From a virus, in IMG/VR virus record IMGVR_UViG_3300046529_000477, positions 1 to 64,000 of that record: a stretch of 64,000 nucleotides of DNA; one strand, written 5' to 3'. Below are positions 31,606-42,112 of the stretch, one piece after another; position 1 is the first letter of the stretch; the number at the start of each line of letters is the position of its first letter. The position numbers and the translations under genes were made by a program. Under the pieces are notes generated by a model that ran no database searches, had not been told where the DNA came from, and saw only the letters and a program-made list of their open reading frames with translations.

Positions 31606-32731
31606 CTGGAGTACTGTAAATAATTGGTCAGCTACATCAGGTGGCGGGACTAACAGTGCTACTCCAACTACAACATCAGATGTTACTTTTGATGGTGCAG
31701 GAACGCATGGAAATGATGCATCAACCGTATCTGCCAATGTAACCATTCTCTCATTAACTTTTACATCAGGATATACTTCAACACTAACAATAAGCACAGC
31801 AGTTACATTAACTATTGGGGGTAATTTTACAGACAATACAGCACATAGTTGGACAGTAACAGGAACGGGTTCAATGACAATATCGGCTGCAAGTACTATA
31901 ACAAGCGGAGGTAAAACATTTCCTGGTTCTGTTACATTTTCGGGAGCTAATACTAAAACATTGTCAGGAGATTGGACTATAACGGGAACATTGTCAACAA
32001 CTGCTGCAACTACTATTACATCGGGTAATTTAACTATTGGAGGTTTAAGTCCAAGTGTCGGGGCTGTTTCAGGAACTACTAATTTAATTTTAAATAGCGG
32101 GACATGGCAAGGAGTTACTACTGTTCAAAATAATCTTACCATTTCAGGAACAGTTACTATTTCAGGAACAGTAACTTATAATACAGGAACATTAACTTGT
32201 ACGTCAGGGACAATTACAACAACAGGTTCTACATTGACATTATCCGGTTCATGCACTTTAAATACAAGTGCCATTTCATGGATTAACGTTACAATTTCTG
32301 CTACTGCAACTATAACTATTAATTCATTATTAACTGCTTCTGTCTTATTAATTAGTGGTGCAGTTCCAACATTTGCGGGTACAACCGGATTTACAGTAGG
32401 AACATTTAATATGCCCGCAGTAAGTGCTATAACAGTAACGTTCGTTCATAGTGTGACATATACTATTACATCTGCTATTACTTGCTTTTCATCGAGGGTT
32501 GGTGCAGTAGTATTATTTACTTCTGATGATGCAGTAATAACGGCTAAATTAACTTTGAGTCAAGGGGCAACTTGTAATGTACTTGCAAATTTTACAAGGA
32601 TAGATGCAAGTGGTGGCAGAAATATAAATTCTTTCAATGGAGTAATAACAAGTTGTGTAGGTGTATATTCTTTTACAGATGTAAATTATATAGGTAGTAT
32701 TGTTCAGGCAAAAGCAGTTGGAGGATATTAA
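31565..32731 (+). CDS. Thr/Ser-rich beta-helix-like fibre protein, 388 aa
   Basis: The start has WIHAAANSNWSTVNNWSA, the W...NWS motif found at the head of Bacteroidota surface beta-solenoids. It then runs as repeated short beta segments (TITGTLSTTAATTITSGNLT, TLSGSCTLNTS). No signal peptide. Probably a tail- or capsid-associated adhesin. Strong repeats at the DNA level are caused by this composition. Confidence 0.6.
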   Translation: MATFFWIHAAANSNWSTVNNWSATSGGGTNSATPTTTSDVTFDGAGTHGNDASTVSANVTILSLTFTSGYTSTLTISTAVTLTIGGNFTDNTAHSWTVTGTGSMTISAASTITSGGKTFPGSVTFSGANTKTLSGDWTITGTLSTTAATTITSGNLTIGGLSPSVGAVSGTTNLILNSGTWQGVTTVQNNLTISGTVTISGTVTYNTGTLTCTSGTITTTGSTLTLSGSCTLNTSAISWINVTISATATITINSLLTASVLLISGAVPTFAGTTGFTVGTFNMPAVSAITVTFVHSVTYTITSAITCFSSRVGAVVLFTSDDAVITAKLTLSQGATCNVLANFTRIDASGGRNINSFNGVITSCVGVYSFTDVNYIGSIVQAKAVGGY

Positions 32732-32734
32732 AGT

Positions 32735-33232
32735 GTGGCAAGAAAAGGTAGATATGGAATATATAAGCCGATTATTTTAAAGAATAATGTTGTAAGTGCA
32801 GTTAACTATACACTTACAGTTGACACAGGTTTTTATGGTTTAAGTGGACAGGATATAAATTTAAACGTTGGAAGAAATTTAGTTGTTGATACAGGCTTAT
32901 ACAACTTAACAGGCGAAGATGTTTTATTCAGTGTTGGAAGAAGTATAAGTGTAGATACAGGTTTTTATAATTTAATAGGTGAAGATGTTCTATTTAATAT
33001 TAGCAGGAATATTTCACTTGATACAGGAATTTATGGATTAACAGGAATTGATGTTGGATTTATTTATACACCTTTTAAGCCCCCTTCACCACCATTTTCA
33101 GATGGCGGAGGCGGTGGCGGAAGTAATAGAAATGAAGAAAATAGATTGAGAGAAGAAAATGAGATGAAAATAAGAATTGATGATAATAATTTAATTTCGG
33201 TATTTAAAATATTTTTAGAAGAATGCCCATAA
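32735..33232 (+). CDS. Virion protein with 22-aa GxYxLTGxDV repeats, GTG start
   Basis: Start is GTG at 32735. From residue 27 there are almost four 22-aa repeats (VDTGFYGLSGQDINLNVGRN, VDTGLYNLTGEDVLFSVGRS, and so on), followed by a PPSPPFSDGGGGGGS linker and a charged tail. Repeats of the form DxGxYxLTGxDVxL occur in tail and fibre proteins of many phages. A flexible surface element is likely. Overlaps the next gene by 10 nt. Confidence 0.62.
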   Translation: MARKGRYGIYKPIILKNNVVSAVNYTLTVDTGFYGLSGQDINLNVGRNLVVDTGLYNLTGEDVLFSVGRSISVDTGFYNLIGEDVLFNISRNISLDTGIYGLTGIDVGFIYTPFKPPSPPFSDGGGGGGSNRNEENRLREENEMKIRIDDNNLISVFKIFLEECP

Positions 33233-36200
33233 AAGATTGTTTAGAGCAAAAAGGTGTAAAGCAACAACACATAGATGAAATAGGAAATATTGTAAAATCT
33301 TTCACTGATAAAGGAATGTCTGAAAGAGATGCAGGTATTGAAGCAGTAAAAGAATATCATAAAAAACTTAGTTCAGATTTAAACAATTTAAAAAAATCAG
33401 TAGGCATTAAAACAGAGAAATACGTAGCACCAACAAAATACGAACAAACCAAAAATGAATTTGATAAACAAATTATTTCACAACAAAATACAAAACAAAA
33501 TGAAAAAGCAAATGAGCCAATCCCAAGCAATGAAAAAATGGGAGAGCAGCAAGCAAGACCAGAAAATGGACAAGAAGTACGGGGAGAACAGCCCAAAGGA
33601 CAAGGCAATGGACAAGAAAATGGTAGCCAAAATGATAAACAAGAAAAAATAGGAGGTCAAAATGCCACTACCAAAAGCGCCGAACAACAGCAAGAAGGCG
33701 ATAAACAAGCAGGTATCAGCGAACATCAAGGAGTTGGTACATCACGGAACGAAGCCCCGACCAATGAACCAAATAATAGCAATAGCGGAATCAACAGCGA
33801 GAGGGCGCAACAAGAAAAAGTAAATCAAGGCGGTGAACCTCCAAAAGAAGGCAAACCGCCTTTAACTGAAAAGCCCGAAGATGAAACCACAAGTATTAAA
33901 AATGCAACTACCAAATTAAGACGTGAACAATATGGATTAGACGAAGAAATTCCAGCAGCTAAGAAAGAATTTGGTACAACATGGGAAGAAGCAAAGGACA
34001 AAATAGCAAATGGTTATAACCCGCAAGATTTAGTTGATGAACTTGCTGCTAAACCAAGACCAATATCAGATGTTGAAAACGCAATCTTATTACATAACCA
34101 AAATACCAAAGAAATTAATCTTATAGACTTAAATAAACAGATTAATGATGCAGCAGAAAAAGGGAATGAACAAGATTTACAAGAAGCCAAAACAGCCAAA
34201 GCAAGAGTATTAGATGAACTACAAAAAATATATGATGTCAATAAAGCCGTAGGTACTGAACAAGGTAGAGGATTAGCAGCACGTAAGATGATGGTTGATA
34301 GGCGTTATTCATTAGCTAATATGGTTGCAGAAATAAGGGCAACTGCCAATGATGGCAAACCATTAAGCGAAGAACAACAAGCTGAAGTAGAGGCACTACA
34401 TAAAAAAATAAATGAGACACAAAAAGCATTTGACGACTATGTAAAACAAGCTGAATCGGAAATAAAAGGATTGCAAGAAAAAATATTAGGCAAGAAAGTA
34501 GGAAATAAAAAATCAGCAGCACAAAAGTTAAGAGACTTAGCAGATAAGTTAGAAAAAAGTACAGCAGGACAAACTTATGCAAGCATAGTTCCCATTACTC
34601 CAAAAATGATTGCAGGTGCAATGCGTTTGATTGCGGATGGATTAGAAAAAGGGGAAGATATTTTAAACTTAATAAAAGATGCTATTGAAAAAATAAAAGG
34701 TGAAAATAAAGATATTGATGAAGCTAAGTTAACCAAAGCCATCAATAATGAAGTTATAAATAGCGGTATTATTTCAGCAACAGAGAAAGAAAGAAAGACA
34801 AGTAAAGATTTAGGCGGATTGCTTTTGAATAATAAGTTAGATAGAAAAGCACTTGAATTAAAATCAGCAGCAGATAGAGCCAAAAATGAATTTGATATAA
34901 AAGTAAAAAAAGATGCAGCCAAAAAAGAAAGTTTCTTTAGTAAAGTACAAAATGTTTTTACAAAATTTCAACGTGGATTTAAGTTATCTAATATTCTTAC
35001 ATTGGGCAAATTGGAAGCAGCAGGATTGGCAAGATTGACTACTACTCCATTAGAAGATATTGTAGGCGCAGGATATTCAAAGATATTACCAAGATTAGCT
35101 AAAGGTGCAATAGGAGAAGGCGGCGGTTTAAATGTAAAAGAAACAGCAAATGCTTATAAGACAGGATTGATTGAGGGAATGAAAGATGCTGCTACTATAA
35201 TGAAAAAAGGTAGTCAAGGCAAAAGTGATATAGATGTAGCATTTGGTAAATTAGGTGATATGCCGCCTGAAGCAATAGACTTTTTCGGGCAATTACATAG
35301 CGCACTTAAAGCTCCTATTAAACGATTTGCATTTGAACGTTCATTATCAAAAAGATTAAGAAGAAATATAGCAAATGGTGTTGATGTATCAGACCCAATG
35401 GTGCAAACAGAAATATTAACAGGTGCATATAAAGATGCTAATAGAGCAATCTTTATGCAGGATAATAAAGTGGCAACAGGATTTCAAAACTTAATTAAAT
35501 ATTTTGAAAGCAAAGACAAGGCAACAGGGAAAGCAGTGAATAAACCACTTGCAACAACTTTACAATGGATGATACCATTTGTGAAAATACCTACTAATAT
35601 AGCAGCAGAAACAGGGGCGCACGTTTATGGAGTTCCATTAGAGATAGGTAAAGGAATAGTAAGAATATTTGATAAAAATCAGAAAGGGTTAACAGCAGAA
35701 GAAAAAGATATAATCTTTAGAAACTTAAAGAAAGGAACATTGGGTGCAGCAGCAATGGCATTGGGTTATTTTAATCCTCAAAACTTTGGTGGTTTTTATC
35801 AGAAAGGACAAAAAAGAGAACAAGATGATGCACAAGCATTAGGATTGAAATTATTTGGTAAACGTATTCCTGCATGGTTTATTGAAGCCCCAATATTTCA
35901 AGCAATGCAGTTAGGTGCGACAGTAAGAAGAATTAAAGATGAAAGAGTTAAAGGAGAAGAAAAAGGAATTGGTGAAGGCATTTGGGCAGGAGCATTAGGA
36001 TTGGTAGATAAAGTGCCAATGGTTGACCAACCAATGAGAATGGCTGAATTGTTTTCAAGTTCAAGAGATAGGCAATATTATTTAGGAGAACTTGCAAAGA
36101 GTACTGTTGATCCCGCATTAGTAACTTATTTAGCCAATGTAACAGACCCCGCAGATAGAAAATCTATAATGGGTAAAATATTAAATCCAGAAAACAAAAG

Positions 36201-36687
36201 AACAAATACTTCAATAGTAGAACATATTAAAAGTGGTATTCCTGGATTACGTGAAACATTACCATTAAAAGAAACAACATTTACTGAAGAAAATAAAAAA
36301 GACCCAACATTCAAATACTTTTTGGATAAAGGATTAGAACTACCAAATACATCAATGAAGTATGAAGAAATAACTAATGAAGAAAAAGGAACTAAAAAAA
36401 CAGTAGCTGATTATCCAAAAGAAATACAAGATAAATACAAGGTAGAACATACAAAACAACTCAAACAGATATTAGCACCAATAGTAAGCGGTAGAGAAAA
36501 AGTATATGTAAAATCATACAAAAAAGCAAATGGTGAAACAACAACAGCAGTTTCAATTGATGAGCCAAATGGTAATTATAAATCAGAAAACATAAATAAG
36601 TTATCAAAAGAACAACTTGCCCAATTATTACATTTAGCACAATCTCATGCAACAACAGCAACAAAAGAAAAAATATTTAATAAATGA
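33223..36687 (+). CDS. Large internal virion protein, 1154 aa, polyvalent type
   Basis: The N-terminus (MPIKDCLEQKGVKQQHIDEI, then TDKGMSERDAGIEAVKEY) is common for large phage polyvalent proteins. Residues 75-230 are low complexity (Gln, Asn, Glu, Lys, Gly). Residues 245-600 are helical with coiled-coil features; residues 590-930 have membrane-prone, Gly/Ala-rich parts (FQRGFKLSNILTLGKLEAAG; MIPFVKIPTNIAAETG), and the rest is basic. It is likely injected with DNA. No catalytic motif found by eye. Confidence 0.6.
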   Translation: MPIKDCLEQKGVKQQHIDEIGNIVKSFTDKGMSERDAGIEAVKEYHKKLSSDLNNLKKSVGIKTEKYVAPTKYEQTKNEFDKQIISQQNTKQNEKANEPIPSNEKMGEQQARPENGQEVRGEQPKGQGNGQENGSQNDKQEKIGGQNATTKSAEQQQEGDKQAGISEHQGVGTSRNEAPTNEPNNSNSGINSERAQQEKVNQGGEPPKEGKPPLTEKPEDETTSIKNATTKLRREQYGLDEEIPAAKKEFGTTWEEAKDKIANGYNPQDLVDELAAKPRPISDVENAILLHNQNTKEINLIDLNKQINDAAEKGNEQDLQEAKTAKARVLDELQKIYDVNKAVGTEQGRGLAARKMMVDRRYSLANMVAEIRATANDGKPLSEEQQAEVEALHKKINETQKAFDDYVKQAESEIKGLQEKILGKKVGNKKSAAQKLRDLADKLEKSTAGQTYASIVPITPKMIAGAMRLIADGLEKGEDILNLIKDAIEKIKGENKDIDEAKLTKAINNEVINSGIISATEKERKTSKDLGGLLLNNKLDRKALELKSAADRAKNEFDIKVKKDAAKKESFFSKVQNVFTKFQRGFKLSNILTLGKLEAAGLARLTTTPLEDIVGAGYSKILPRLAKGAIGEGGGLNVKETANAYKTGLIEGMKDAATIMKKGSQGKSDIDVAFGKLGDMPPEAIDFFGQLHSALKAPIKRFAFERSLSKRLRRNIANGVDVSDPMVQTEILTGAYKDANRAIFMQDNKVATGFQNLIKYFESKDKATGKAVNKPLATTLQWMIPFVKIPTNIAAETGAHVYGVPLEIGKGIVRIFDKNQKGLTAEEKDIIFRNLKKGTLGAAAMALGYFNPQNFGGFYQKGQKREQDDAQALGLKLFGKRIPAWFIEAPIFQAMQLGATVRRIKDERVKGEEKGIGEGIWAGALGLVDKVPMVDQPMRMAELFSSSRDRQYYLGELAKSTVDPALVTYLANVTDPADRKSIMGKILNPENKRTNTSIVEHIKSGIPGLRETLPLKETTFTEENKKDPTFKYFLDKGLELPNTSMKYEEITNEEKGTKKTVADYPKEIQDKYKVEHTKQLKQILAPIVSGREKVYVKSYKKANGETTTAVSIDEPNGNYKSENINKLSKEQLAQLLHLAQSHATTATKEKIFNK

Positions 36688-37022
36688 GTGAATTAATAGA
36701 TTATAAAAAGAAATGTGAAGAATATGAAAAGAGGATGGGCATAGGACAAAATGACCCCGCTAAAGATGGCTATTTAGTTATGGTAAGTATTTTACAACAA
36801 CAGAATGAATATCTAAGTAGTTTTAAAATAAAATCATTTATAGCTTCGGAAGAAAAGGGAGACCAGTTAGCTTATAAAAATGCTAAAGACTTATGGGAAA
36901 ATTTACCAAATACTATTGAATCAGTTTCTAAATTAAAAATAGCATTGAAAATGGAAGGAGAAGAAAAGAGAAATAATTATAAACCAATTTCTTCAAAAGA
37001 AATAGCTAACGGTAATGTTTAA
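36684..37022 (+). CDS. Hypothetical protein, small-terminase position, 112 aa
   Basis: A helical, charged 112-aa protein whose ATGA overlaps the preceding stop and whose end overlaps the large terminase by 8 nt. Its position, length and helical character fit a small terminase subunit, but no HTH can be recognised, so this is a guess from context. Confidence 0.4.
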   Translation: MSELIDYKKKCEEYEKRMGIGQNDPAKDGYLVMVSILQQQNEYLSSFKIKSFIASEEKGDQLAYKNAKDLWENLPNTIESVSKLKIALKMEGEEKRNNYKPISSKEIANGNV

Positions 37023-39150
37023 AGATTTAAGAAATGGGTACATTGATATAGCTGATAATTCTTTTGGATTTGTCTATAAATGCTATTTGCCTCCTGTTGG
37101 GTATGGTTTAAATGCGGCTAATGGATTAATTCAGGAAACAGATATTTTACTTTCATCAGAAATACCAACAGAACAGTTTTGGGAAAGACCTTCATTACCA
37201 CATGACTTTAAATTCAAGAGAAAAAAAGAAAAAGATATTCAGAGAATAGACCCTTATTATGTTGATGAATATTTAGAGATAATAAGAAAAAGAGAATGGA
37301 AAAGAAGATTATGTGGTGTATGGTTTTGGAACTATAATCCTATAAGAGAATGTAGTGAACTAATATACATAACAGGGCTTCATTATTTATATATAACCTA
37401 TTGGAAGTTTCAAGGTAAATTCTTAGATTTTAGAATAGCAGATAGAGACTTTTTTTATTTCGTTGCCTATTGCATGGAAGATGAAAAATGTTTAGGCATA
37501 AATGAAATAACCAAACGTAAGAATGGAAAGACAGCAAGAGCAGGTTGTTGGGCTTATGAAAGAGTTTCAAGAATGAATAATCATCATGCAGGTTTACAAT
37601 CTAAAAGTGATGATGATGCTGAAGATGCTTTTTTCAAAGCAGTCATTAATCCTTGGCAGAAGTTACCCGATTTTTTTAAGCCAAGATATGATTTAATGAA
37701 AGGCGAAGAACCAAATGAATTAAGGTTTTTCGCAACAGCACGTAGAGGTAGCAGAATAGAAGAAGAAGATGATAGTATAGAAGAACCATTGGAATCTTTT
37801 TTTGATTATAAAGTAGCAACAGAGTCAGCTTATGATGGGCCGGAATTGCACACATACGTTTCAGATGAAGCAGGTAAAACAAAAAAACCAGTAAGCATAA
37901 AAGAAAGACAAAATGTAACAAGATTTTGCACTGAAATAGATTTTGAATTAAAGGGAAAGCATTACTACACTACTACAGTAGAACCGGAAAAAAATGAAGA
38001 AGAAAATATAGAATTTCAAGAATTGACAGCAAATAGCAATCCACTTGAAAGAGATGAAAATGGATTTACCGGAACAGGACTTTATACAATATTCCTACCT
38101 GCACAAAAAGGAATGTATGTAAATAAAGAATTTGCTAAATACGGTTTTGTAGATGAAGAAATGAATCTACGTACTATATCAAATAAGATAGCATCATTAC
38201 AAGAGAAAAATGATACAAGAGGAATAAGTTCATTTAAAAGAAAAAACCCAAGAAATTTAAAAGAAGCATTTAGCGCAGATGGTGAAAACAGTTTATACAA
38301 TCCCGAACTTTTAAATAACCAATTAGACGCAATTCAATGGACAAATAAATTCACTGAATTTGGAAATTTAGAATGGGTAAATGGAGATAGATTATTTATT
38401 GAAAAGAAGTTGGCAGATGGCAAAATAGAAATTGTACCAAATAAATTAAAATGGGTTGTTTCTGCAACAGGCAAATTTGAGAAATTAAAAGATTGGTTTC
38501 CTAAAGAAGAAAATAATATTTATTACAGAAATGGACAATTTTTTACAAACAATGACAAGTCAATAAATATAGGCGGTGACCCTTTTAAATATGATAAAAC
38601 CAAAGATAAAAGACGTTCTAACTGTGCTGCATTTGCTTATCAATTACCAGACCCTATTTATCCTGATGATACTTATGATGATACTTTTTGTTTAAGATAT
38701 TCTTATAGAGAAGAAAGCACGAGACTATCAAATGAAGATATGCTAAAAATGGCATGGTGGTGCGGTTGTAAAATATTATTTGAAAGAAATGTAAACCATT
38801 GGAAAGATTATTTCATAGATAATAATTGCGGTGATTTTTTAGTATGGTTGGATGGTGAAGTAGAGCCAGGAATTATAACAGCAACGGGAAGTTCAGGAGT
38901 ACAAGCTATTTGCGATTATACAGAAGCATATATTAATCAACACATAGAAAAAGTATTTTTCAAAACATTAATAAGAAAAGAAACAGGTTGGTTGGGATTT
39001 AAAGTAGAAGATACTGAAAAATTTGATGAACCAATGGCAGCAGGGATAACATTAATAAGAGTAAAAGGAATGAAACGAAAATTAAAATCACAACTGCCAA
39101 AAAGAAATATATCAGATTACTTTTCAAAAACAAGCGGTTGGACTTATTGA
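37015..39150 (+). CDS. terL: Large terminase subunit
   Basis: The 711-aa protein has an ATPase with a variant Walker A KRKNGKT at residues 167-173 and Walker B TYVSDE at 280-285, followed by a coupling motif region (KHYYTTTVEPEKNEEE). The nuclease half begins with INIGGDPFKYD near residue 518 and includes acidic residues expected to bind metal (DDTYDDTFCLRYSY, DGEVEPG). Together they cut and pump concatemeric DNA into the capsid. Its size resembles crAss-like terminases. It lies before the portal, with one gene between. Confidence 0.85.
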   Translation: MFKDLRNGYIDIADNSFGFVYKCYLPPVGYGLNAANGLIQETDILLSSEIPTEQFWERPSLPHDFKFKRKKEKDIQRIDPYYVDEYLEIIRKREWKRRLCGVWFWNYNPIRECSELIYITGLHYLYITYWKFQGKFLDFRIADRDFFYFVAYCMEDEKCLGINEITKRKNGKTARAGCWAYERVSRMNNHHAGLQSKSDDDAEDAFFKAVINPWQKLPDFFKPRYDLMKGEEPNELRFFATARRGSRIEEEDDSIEEPLESFFDYKVATESAYDGPELHTYVSDEAGKTKKPVSIKERQNVTRFCTEIDFELKGKHYYTTTVEPEKNEEENIEFQELTANSNPLERDENGFTGTGLYTIFLPAQKGMYVNKEFAKYGFVDEEMNLRTISNKIASLQEKNDTRGISSFKRKNPRNLKEAFSADGENSLYNPELLNNQLDAIQWTNKFTEFGNLEWVNGDRLFIEKKLADGKIEIVPNKLKWVVSATGKFEKLKDWFPKEENNIYYRNGQFFTNNDKSINIGGDPFKYDKTKDKRRSNCAAFAYQLPDPIYPDDTYDDTFCLRYSYREESTRLSNEDMLKMAWWCGCKILFERNVNHWKDYFIDNNCGDFLVWLDGEVEPGIITATGSSGVQAICDYTEAYINQHIEKVFFKTLIRKETGWLGFKVEDTEKFDEPMAAGITLIRVKGMKRKLKSQLPKRNISDYFSKTSGWTY

Positions 39151-39704
39151 CATTACATATCATACACGACAGAGATAGAATTGATAGATATAATCAGTTA
39201 ATGAATGAATTAAAAGATCAAGGCATTGATAATTATTTTTTATGGGATGCAATACATGATAAAAAAGGAACTTATCAAGGAATAAATAAAGCACATAAAC
39301 AAATAGTAGAATGGGCACGAGAAAATCATTTGCCAAGAGTAATTATAGCAGAAGATGATATTAGATTTTTTGACAAAGGAGCATATAAATATTTCATAGA
39401 GAATGAACCAAAAGATTATGATTTGTATTTGGGCGGCATTTTCTTAGGTGAAATAGACAATCATAATGAAACAGAAAGATTTACTGGGTTAAGTCTTTAC
39501 ATGGTTAACTATACATATTATGATACATTTTTAGATGCAGAAGAAAATGAACATTTAGATATAGCATTATGTTATAAAGGCGGCAAATTCATAGTATGTG
39601 ACCCATTTGCAGTTAGGCAACACAACGGATATAGTTATAATGAAAAGAGATTTATGAATTACGATTTCATGTTTGACAACAGGAAAGTGTTTAGAGCGAA
39701 TTAA
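39147..39704 (+). CDS. GT25-like glycosyltransferase, TTG start
   Basis: The product starts TLHIIHDRDRIDRYNQLMNE and has VIIAEDDIRFF near residue 68, the GT25 EDD motif, and DLYLGGIF after it, as in the paralogue at 16983. No ATG is available; TTG at 39147 overlaps the terminase stop as TTGA, like the ATGA junctions elsewhere. It lies between terminase and portal, where no such gene is expected. A role in glycosylating virion proteins or LPS is inferred. Confidence 0.7.
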   Translation: MTLHIIHDRDRIDRYNQLMNELKDQGIDNYFLWDAIHDKKGTYQGINKAHKQIVEWARENHLPRVIIAEDDIRFFDKGAYKYFIENEPKDYDLYLGGIFLGEIDNHNETERFTGLSLYMVNYTYYDTFLDAEENEHLDIALCYKGGKFIVCDPFAVRQHNGYSYNEKRFMNYDFMFDNRKVFRAN

Positions 39705-39706
39705 AG

Positions 39707-39736
39707 TATAATTTTACAATACCAAAACTAATTAAG
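39707..39736 (+). promoter_or_regulatory. Late promoter-leader element, copy 2
   Basis: TATAATTTTAC at 39707-39717, AAT, then ACCAAAACTAATT at 39721-39733 directly before the portal ATG at 39737. Spacing is identical to copy 1. Confidence 0.65.
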
Positions 39737-42112
39737 ATGGCTGAAAATACATGGGCTTATCCGCCAATGAACATTGATCCAAGACGCAAAAATTTTGCGT
39801 GGATACTCCAATACCTTAAAGCATCGTGGAGTGATGCCTGTAATTTCATGCCCTCCGCCATGCTGTTCAATAGAAGCCAAAACAGATTTTGGGAAATAAA
39901 GCAATACGTATTAGGCAAGCAGAGTATATCAAAATATAAGAAGATACAACCTGGAGATGAAATACAAAACAATACCGAATTAAATAATGATAGTACCGTA
40001 TTAGCTATGATACCTAAGTTTATTGAAATAGCTAAATCCAAAATACTTCAGAAAGAATATAATCTTGAAGCAGCAGCGGTTGACCCAATGGCTAAGAGCG
40101 AAGAAGATGAATATTTTAATCAGATGAAGATTAAGATAATGATGAATAATATGCTTACTCAAATGCAATCTTCACTTGCACAATCTCCATTAGTAAAATT
40201 AAAAAGTAATGAGCCACAAGATATGGAGCAATTACAAATGCAAATGGATTTTGGATATAAGCATATAATGGCAATGGAAGCAGAAGAAGGAATACAATTA
40301 ACATTTGGGCAGAATAGATTTGAACATCAAAGAACAGAATTAGTTGATAATCTTTATGACTTTGGAATTGGTGGTTTTAAAGTTTGGATTGATGAAAATG
40401 GGCAAGTAAAATTTAGGGCTGTTTGTGGTGAAAACTTTATATCTTCTTATTGTCTTAAATCTGATTTTACAGATGGCAATCATGCGGGTGAAATTATACA
40501 AGTAAAAGTTTCTGATTTAGCCCCTTACTTCAATGCAGGGCAAATGGAACAGATATGTAAAGTAGTAGCAGGTAAATATGGCAATCCAAGTTCATTTGAT
40601 GTAAGACAAAATAGATGGTGGGATAAGTTTACAGTAATGGTTTTAGACTTGCAGTTCTTTAGTTGGAATAGTACGGTTTATGAATCTAAGATTGATAAAA
40701 GCGGAAATGAAAGATTTGGTAAAACAGATTTTGCAAATATGAGATTTGTAGGAAACTCAAATCCATATAGCAACATGGCTTATGAAAATGATGAAAGCGA
40801 ACAAATAGCACAACCAACAAAGAATGTTCTTGATGATACAATGGTAGGATTAGTTGATGATGATGTAAGAGGCGGTATGCCAAAACCTGTTTATATGTCA
40901 AGCACTGAAAAAGTAGTTTATAAAGGTAAATGGATTATAGGGACAGAATTAATGTACGATTGGGGTCTAAAAGAAGAACAAGCAAGTGAATTATCTTCAT
41001 GGTGGAATAAGAAATTGGATTACATAATGGGTGCGCCAATGTTTTATAAGATGCAGTTTACAGGCATTTCAGAAAGATTAATTGTACTTGCAGATGCTTA
41101 TCAATTAACATGGCGCAAACTCCAAAATCTAAAAAATAAACTCATTCCTTATTTGATTGAACTTGATTTAACATCACTTGAAAATGTTGGATTAGGTCGG
41201 GGAAATGAGCAAATGACACCTGCACAGATAATAGATTTCGCTTTCTCTAATTTTATTCTATTGAAACGAAGTACAGACCCTTATAAAAATAATCCCAATT
41301 ATAAGTCAATGGATATTCAGCCAACAGGAATGTTGGAAGCATTTGCACAATTATATGCAGATTTGGATAGGCTTTATTTAATGATACAGCAGGTATCGGG
41401 TTTGAATGAATTAACAGATGGCAGCACACCTAATCCCAAAATGCTTGTTCCCGTTGCAGATGCAGCTATGCAAGCCACTAACAACGCATTATATCTAATA
41501 AGTAATTGTGAAAAAGATTTGATAGAAAGATTGGGGCAATTAGTTGTTGAGAAAATACAGTTAGCCGTTCAACGTGGTAAAGTGGCAGGATATGCAAAGG
41601 CATTAGGTAGCAGTACAGTAAAATTCTTTGAAATAAACCCTGAAATAAGCCTTTATGAATTAGGCATTTTCATTACAGATAATCTTTCTTCTGAAGAAAA
41701 ACAAATGCTATTGCAGGAAATAAACATAAAAGATAGTCAAGGTTTGCTAACTCCCGCAGATAAATTATTCTTGATAAAAAGCAAAAGCATTACACAAGCA
41801 ATGGTTTATCTAAACTATATCACAAAGAAAAGGGGTGATGATGCACATCAAAAACAAATGCAGTTGGTTCAACAACAGACAATGGGCAATCAGCAAACAG
41901 CCGTTGCAGCAGAACAAATGAAACAGCAAACGATTGTATTGCAAGGGAAAATACAAATGGAAATAGAATCAGCAAAAGGACAATGGCTCTACATAACAGA
42001 GCAAATGAAAAAAAGCAGCGACCAACAAGAAGCAGGAATACAAGCTCATGCAAAAGTATTATCAGCAAGTATTACTGCAAGTGCAAAACAAGCGGCAGCA
42101 TCTATTGGCTAA
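39737..42112 (+). CDS. Portal protein
   Basis: The 791-aa protein is long for a portal but fits crAss-like portals. The N-terminus (NFMPSAMLFNRSQNRFWEIK, then YVLGKQSISKYKKIQPGDE) resembles the W/Y-rich start of such portals. A long helical region with the stem follows, and residues 660-791 are Gln/Lys-rich coiled coil (KKRGDDAHQKQMQLVQQQTM), as in barrel domains. It has its own promoter element and lies between terminase and scaffold/capsid genes. Confidence 0.75.
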   Translation: MAENTWAYPPMNIDPRRKNFAWILQYLKASWSDACNFMPSAMLFNRSQNRFWEIKQYVLGKQSISKYKKIQPGDEIQNNTELNNDSTVLAMIPKFIEIAKSKILQKEYNLEAAAVDPMAKSEEDEYFNQMKIKIMMNNMLTQMQSSLAQSPLVKLKSNEPQDMEQLQMQMDFGYKHIMAMEAEEGIQLTFGQNRFEHQRTELVDNLYDFGIGGFKVWIDENGQVKFRAVCGENFISSYCLKSDFTDGNHAGEIIQVKVSDLAPYFNAGQMEQICKVVAGKYGNPSSFDVRQNRWWDKFTVMVLDLQFFSWNSTVYESKIDKSGNERFGKTDFANMRFVGNSNPYSNMAYENDESEQIAQPTKNVLDDTMVGLVDDDVRGGMPKPVYMSSTEKVVYKGKWIIGTELMYDWGLKEEQASELSSWWNKKLDYIMGAPMFYKMQFTGISERLIVLADAYQLTWRKLQNLKNKLIPYLIELDLTSLENVGLGRGNEQMTPAQIIDFAFSNFILLKRSTDPYKNNPNYKSMDIQPTGMLEAFAQLYADLDRLYLMIQQVSGLNELTDGSTPNPKMLVPVADAAMQATNNALYLISNCEKDLIERLGQLVVEKIQLAVQRGKVAGYAKALGSSTVKFFEINPEISLYELGIFITDNLSSEEKQMLLQEINIKDSQGLLTPADKLFLIKSKSITQAMVYLNYITKKRGDDAHQKQMQLVQQQTMGNQQTAVAAEQMKQQTIVLQGKIQMEIESAKGQWLYITEQMKKSSDQQEAGIQAHAKVLSASITASAKQAAASIG

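Noticed and set aside
31565-32731. CRISPR-like or tandem DNA repeats
   Set aside because: The repeated look comes from Thr/Ser/Gly-rich beta coils in one coding frame; there are no constant repeat-spacer units.
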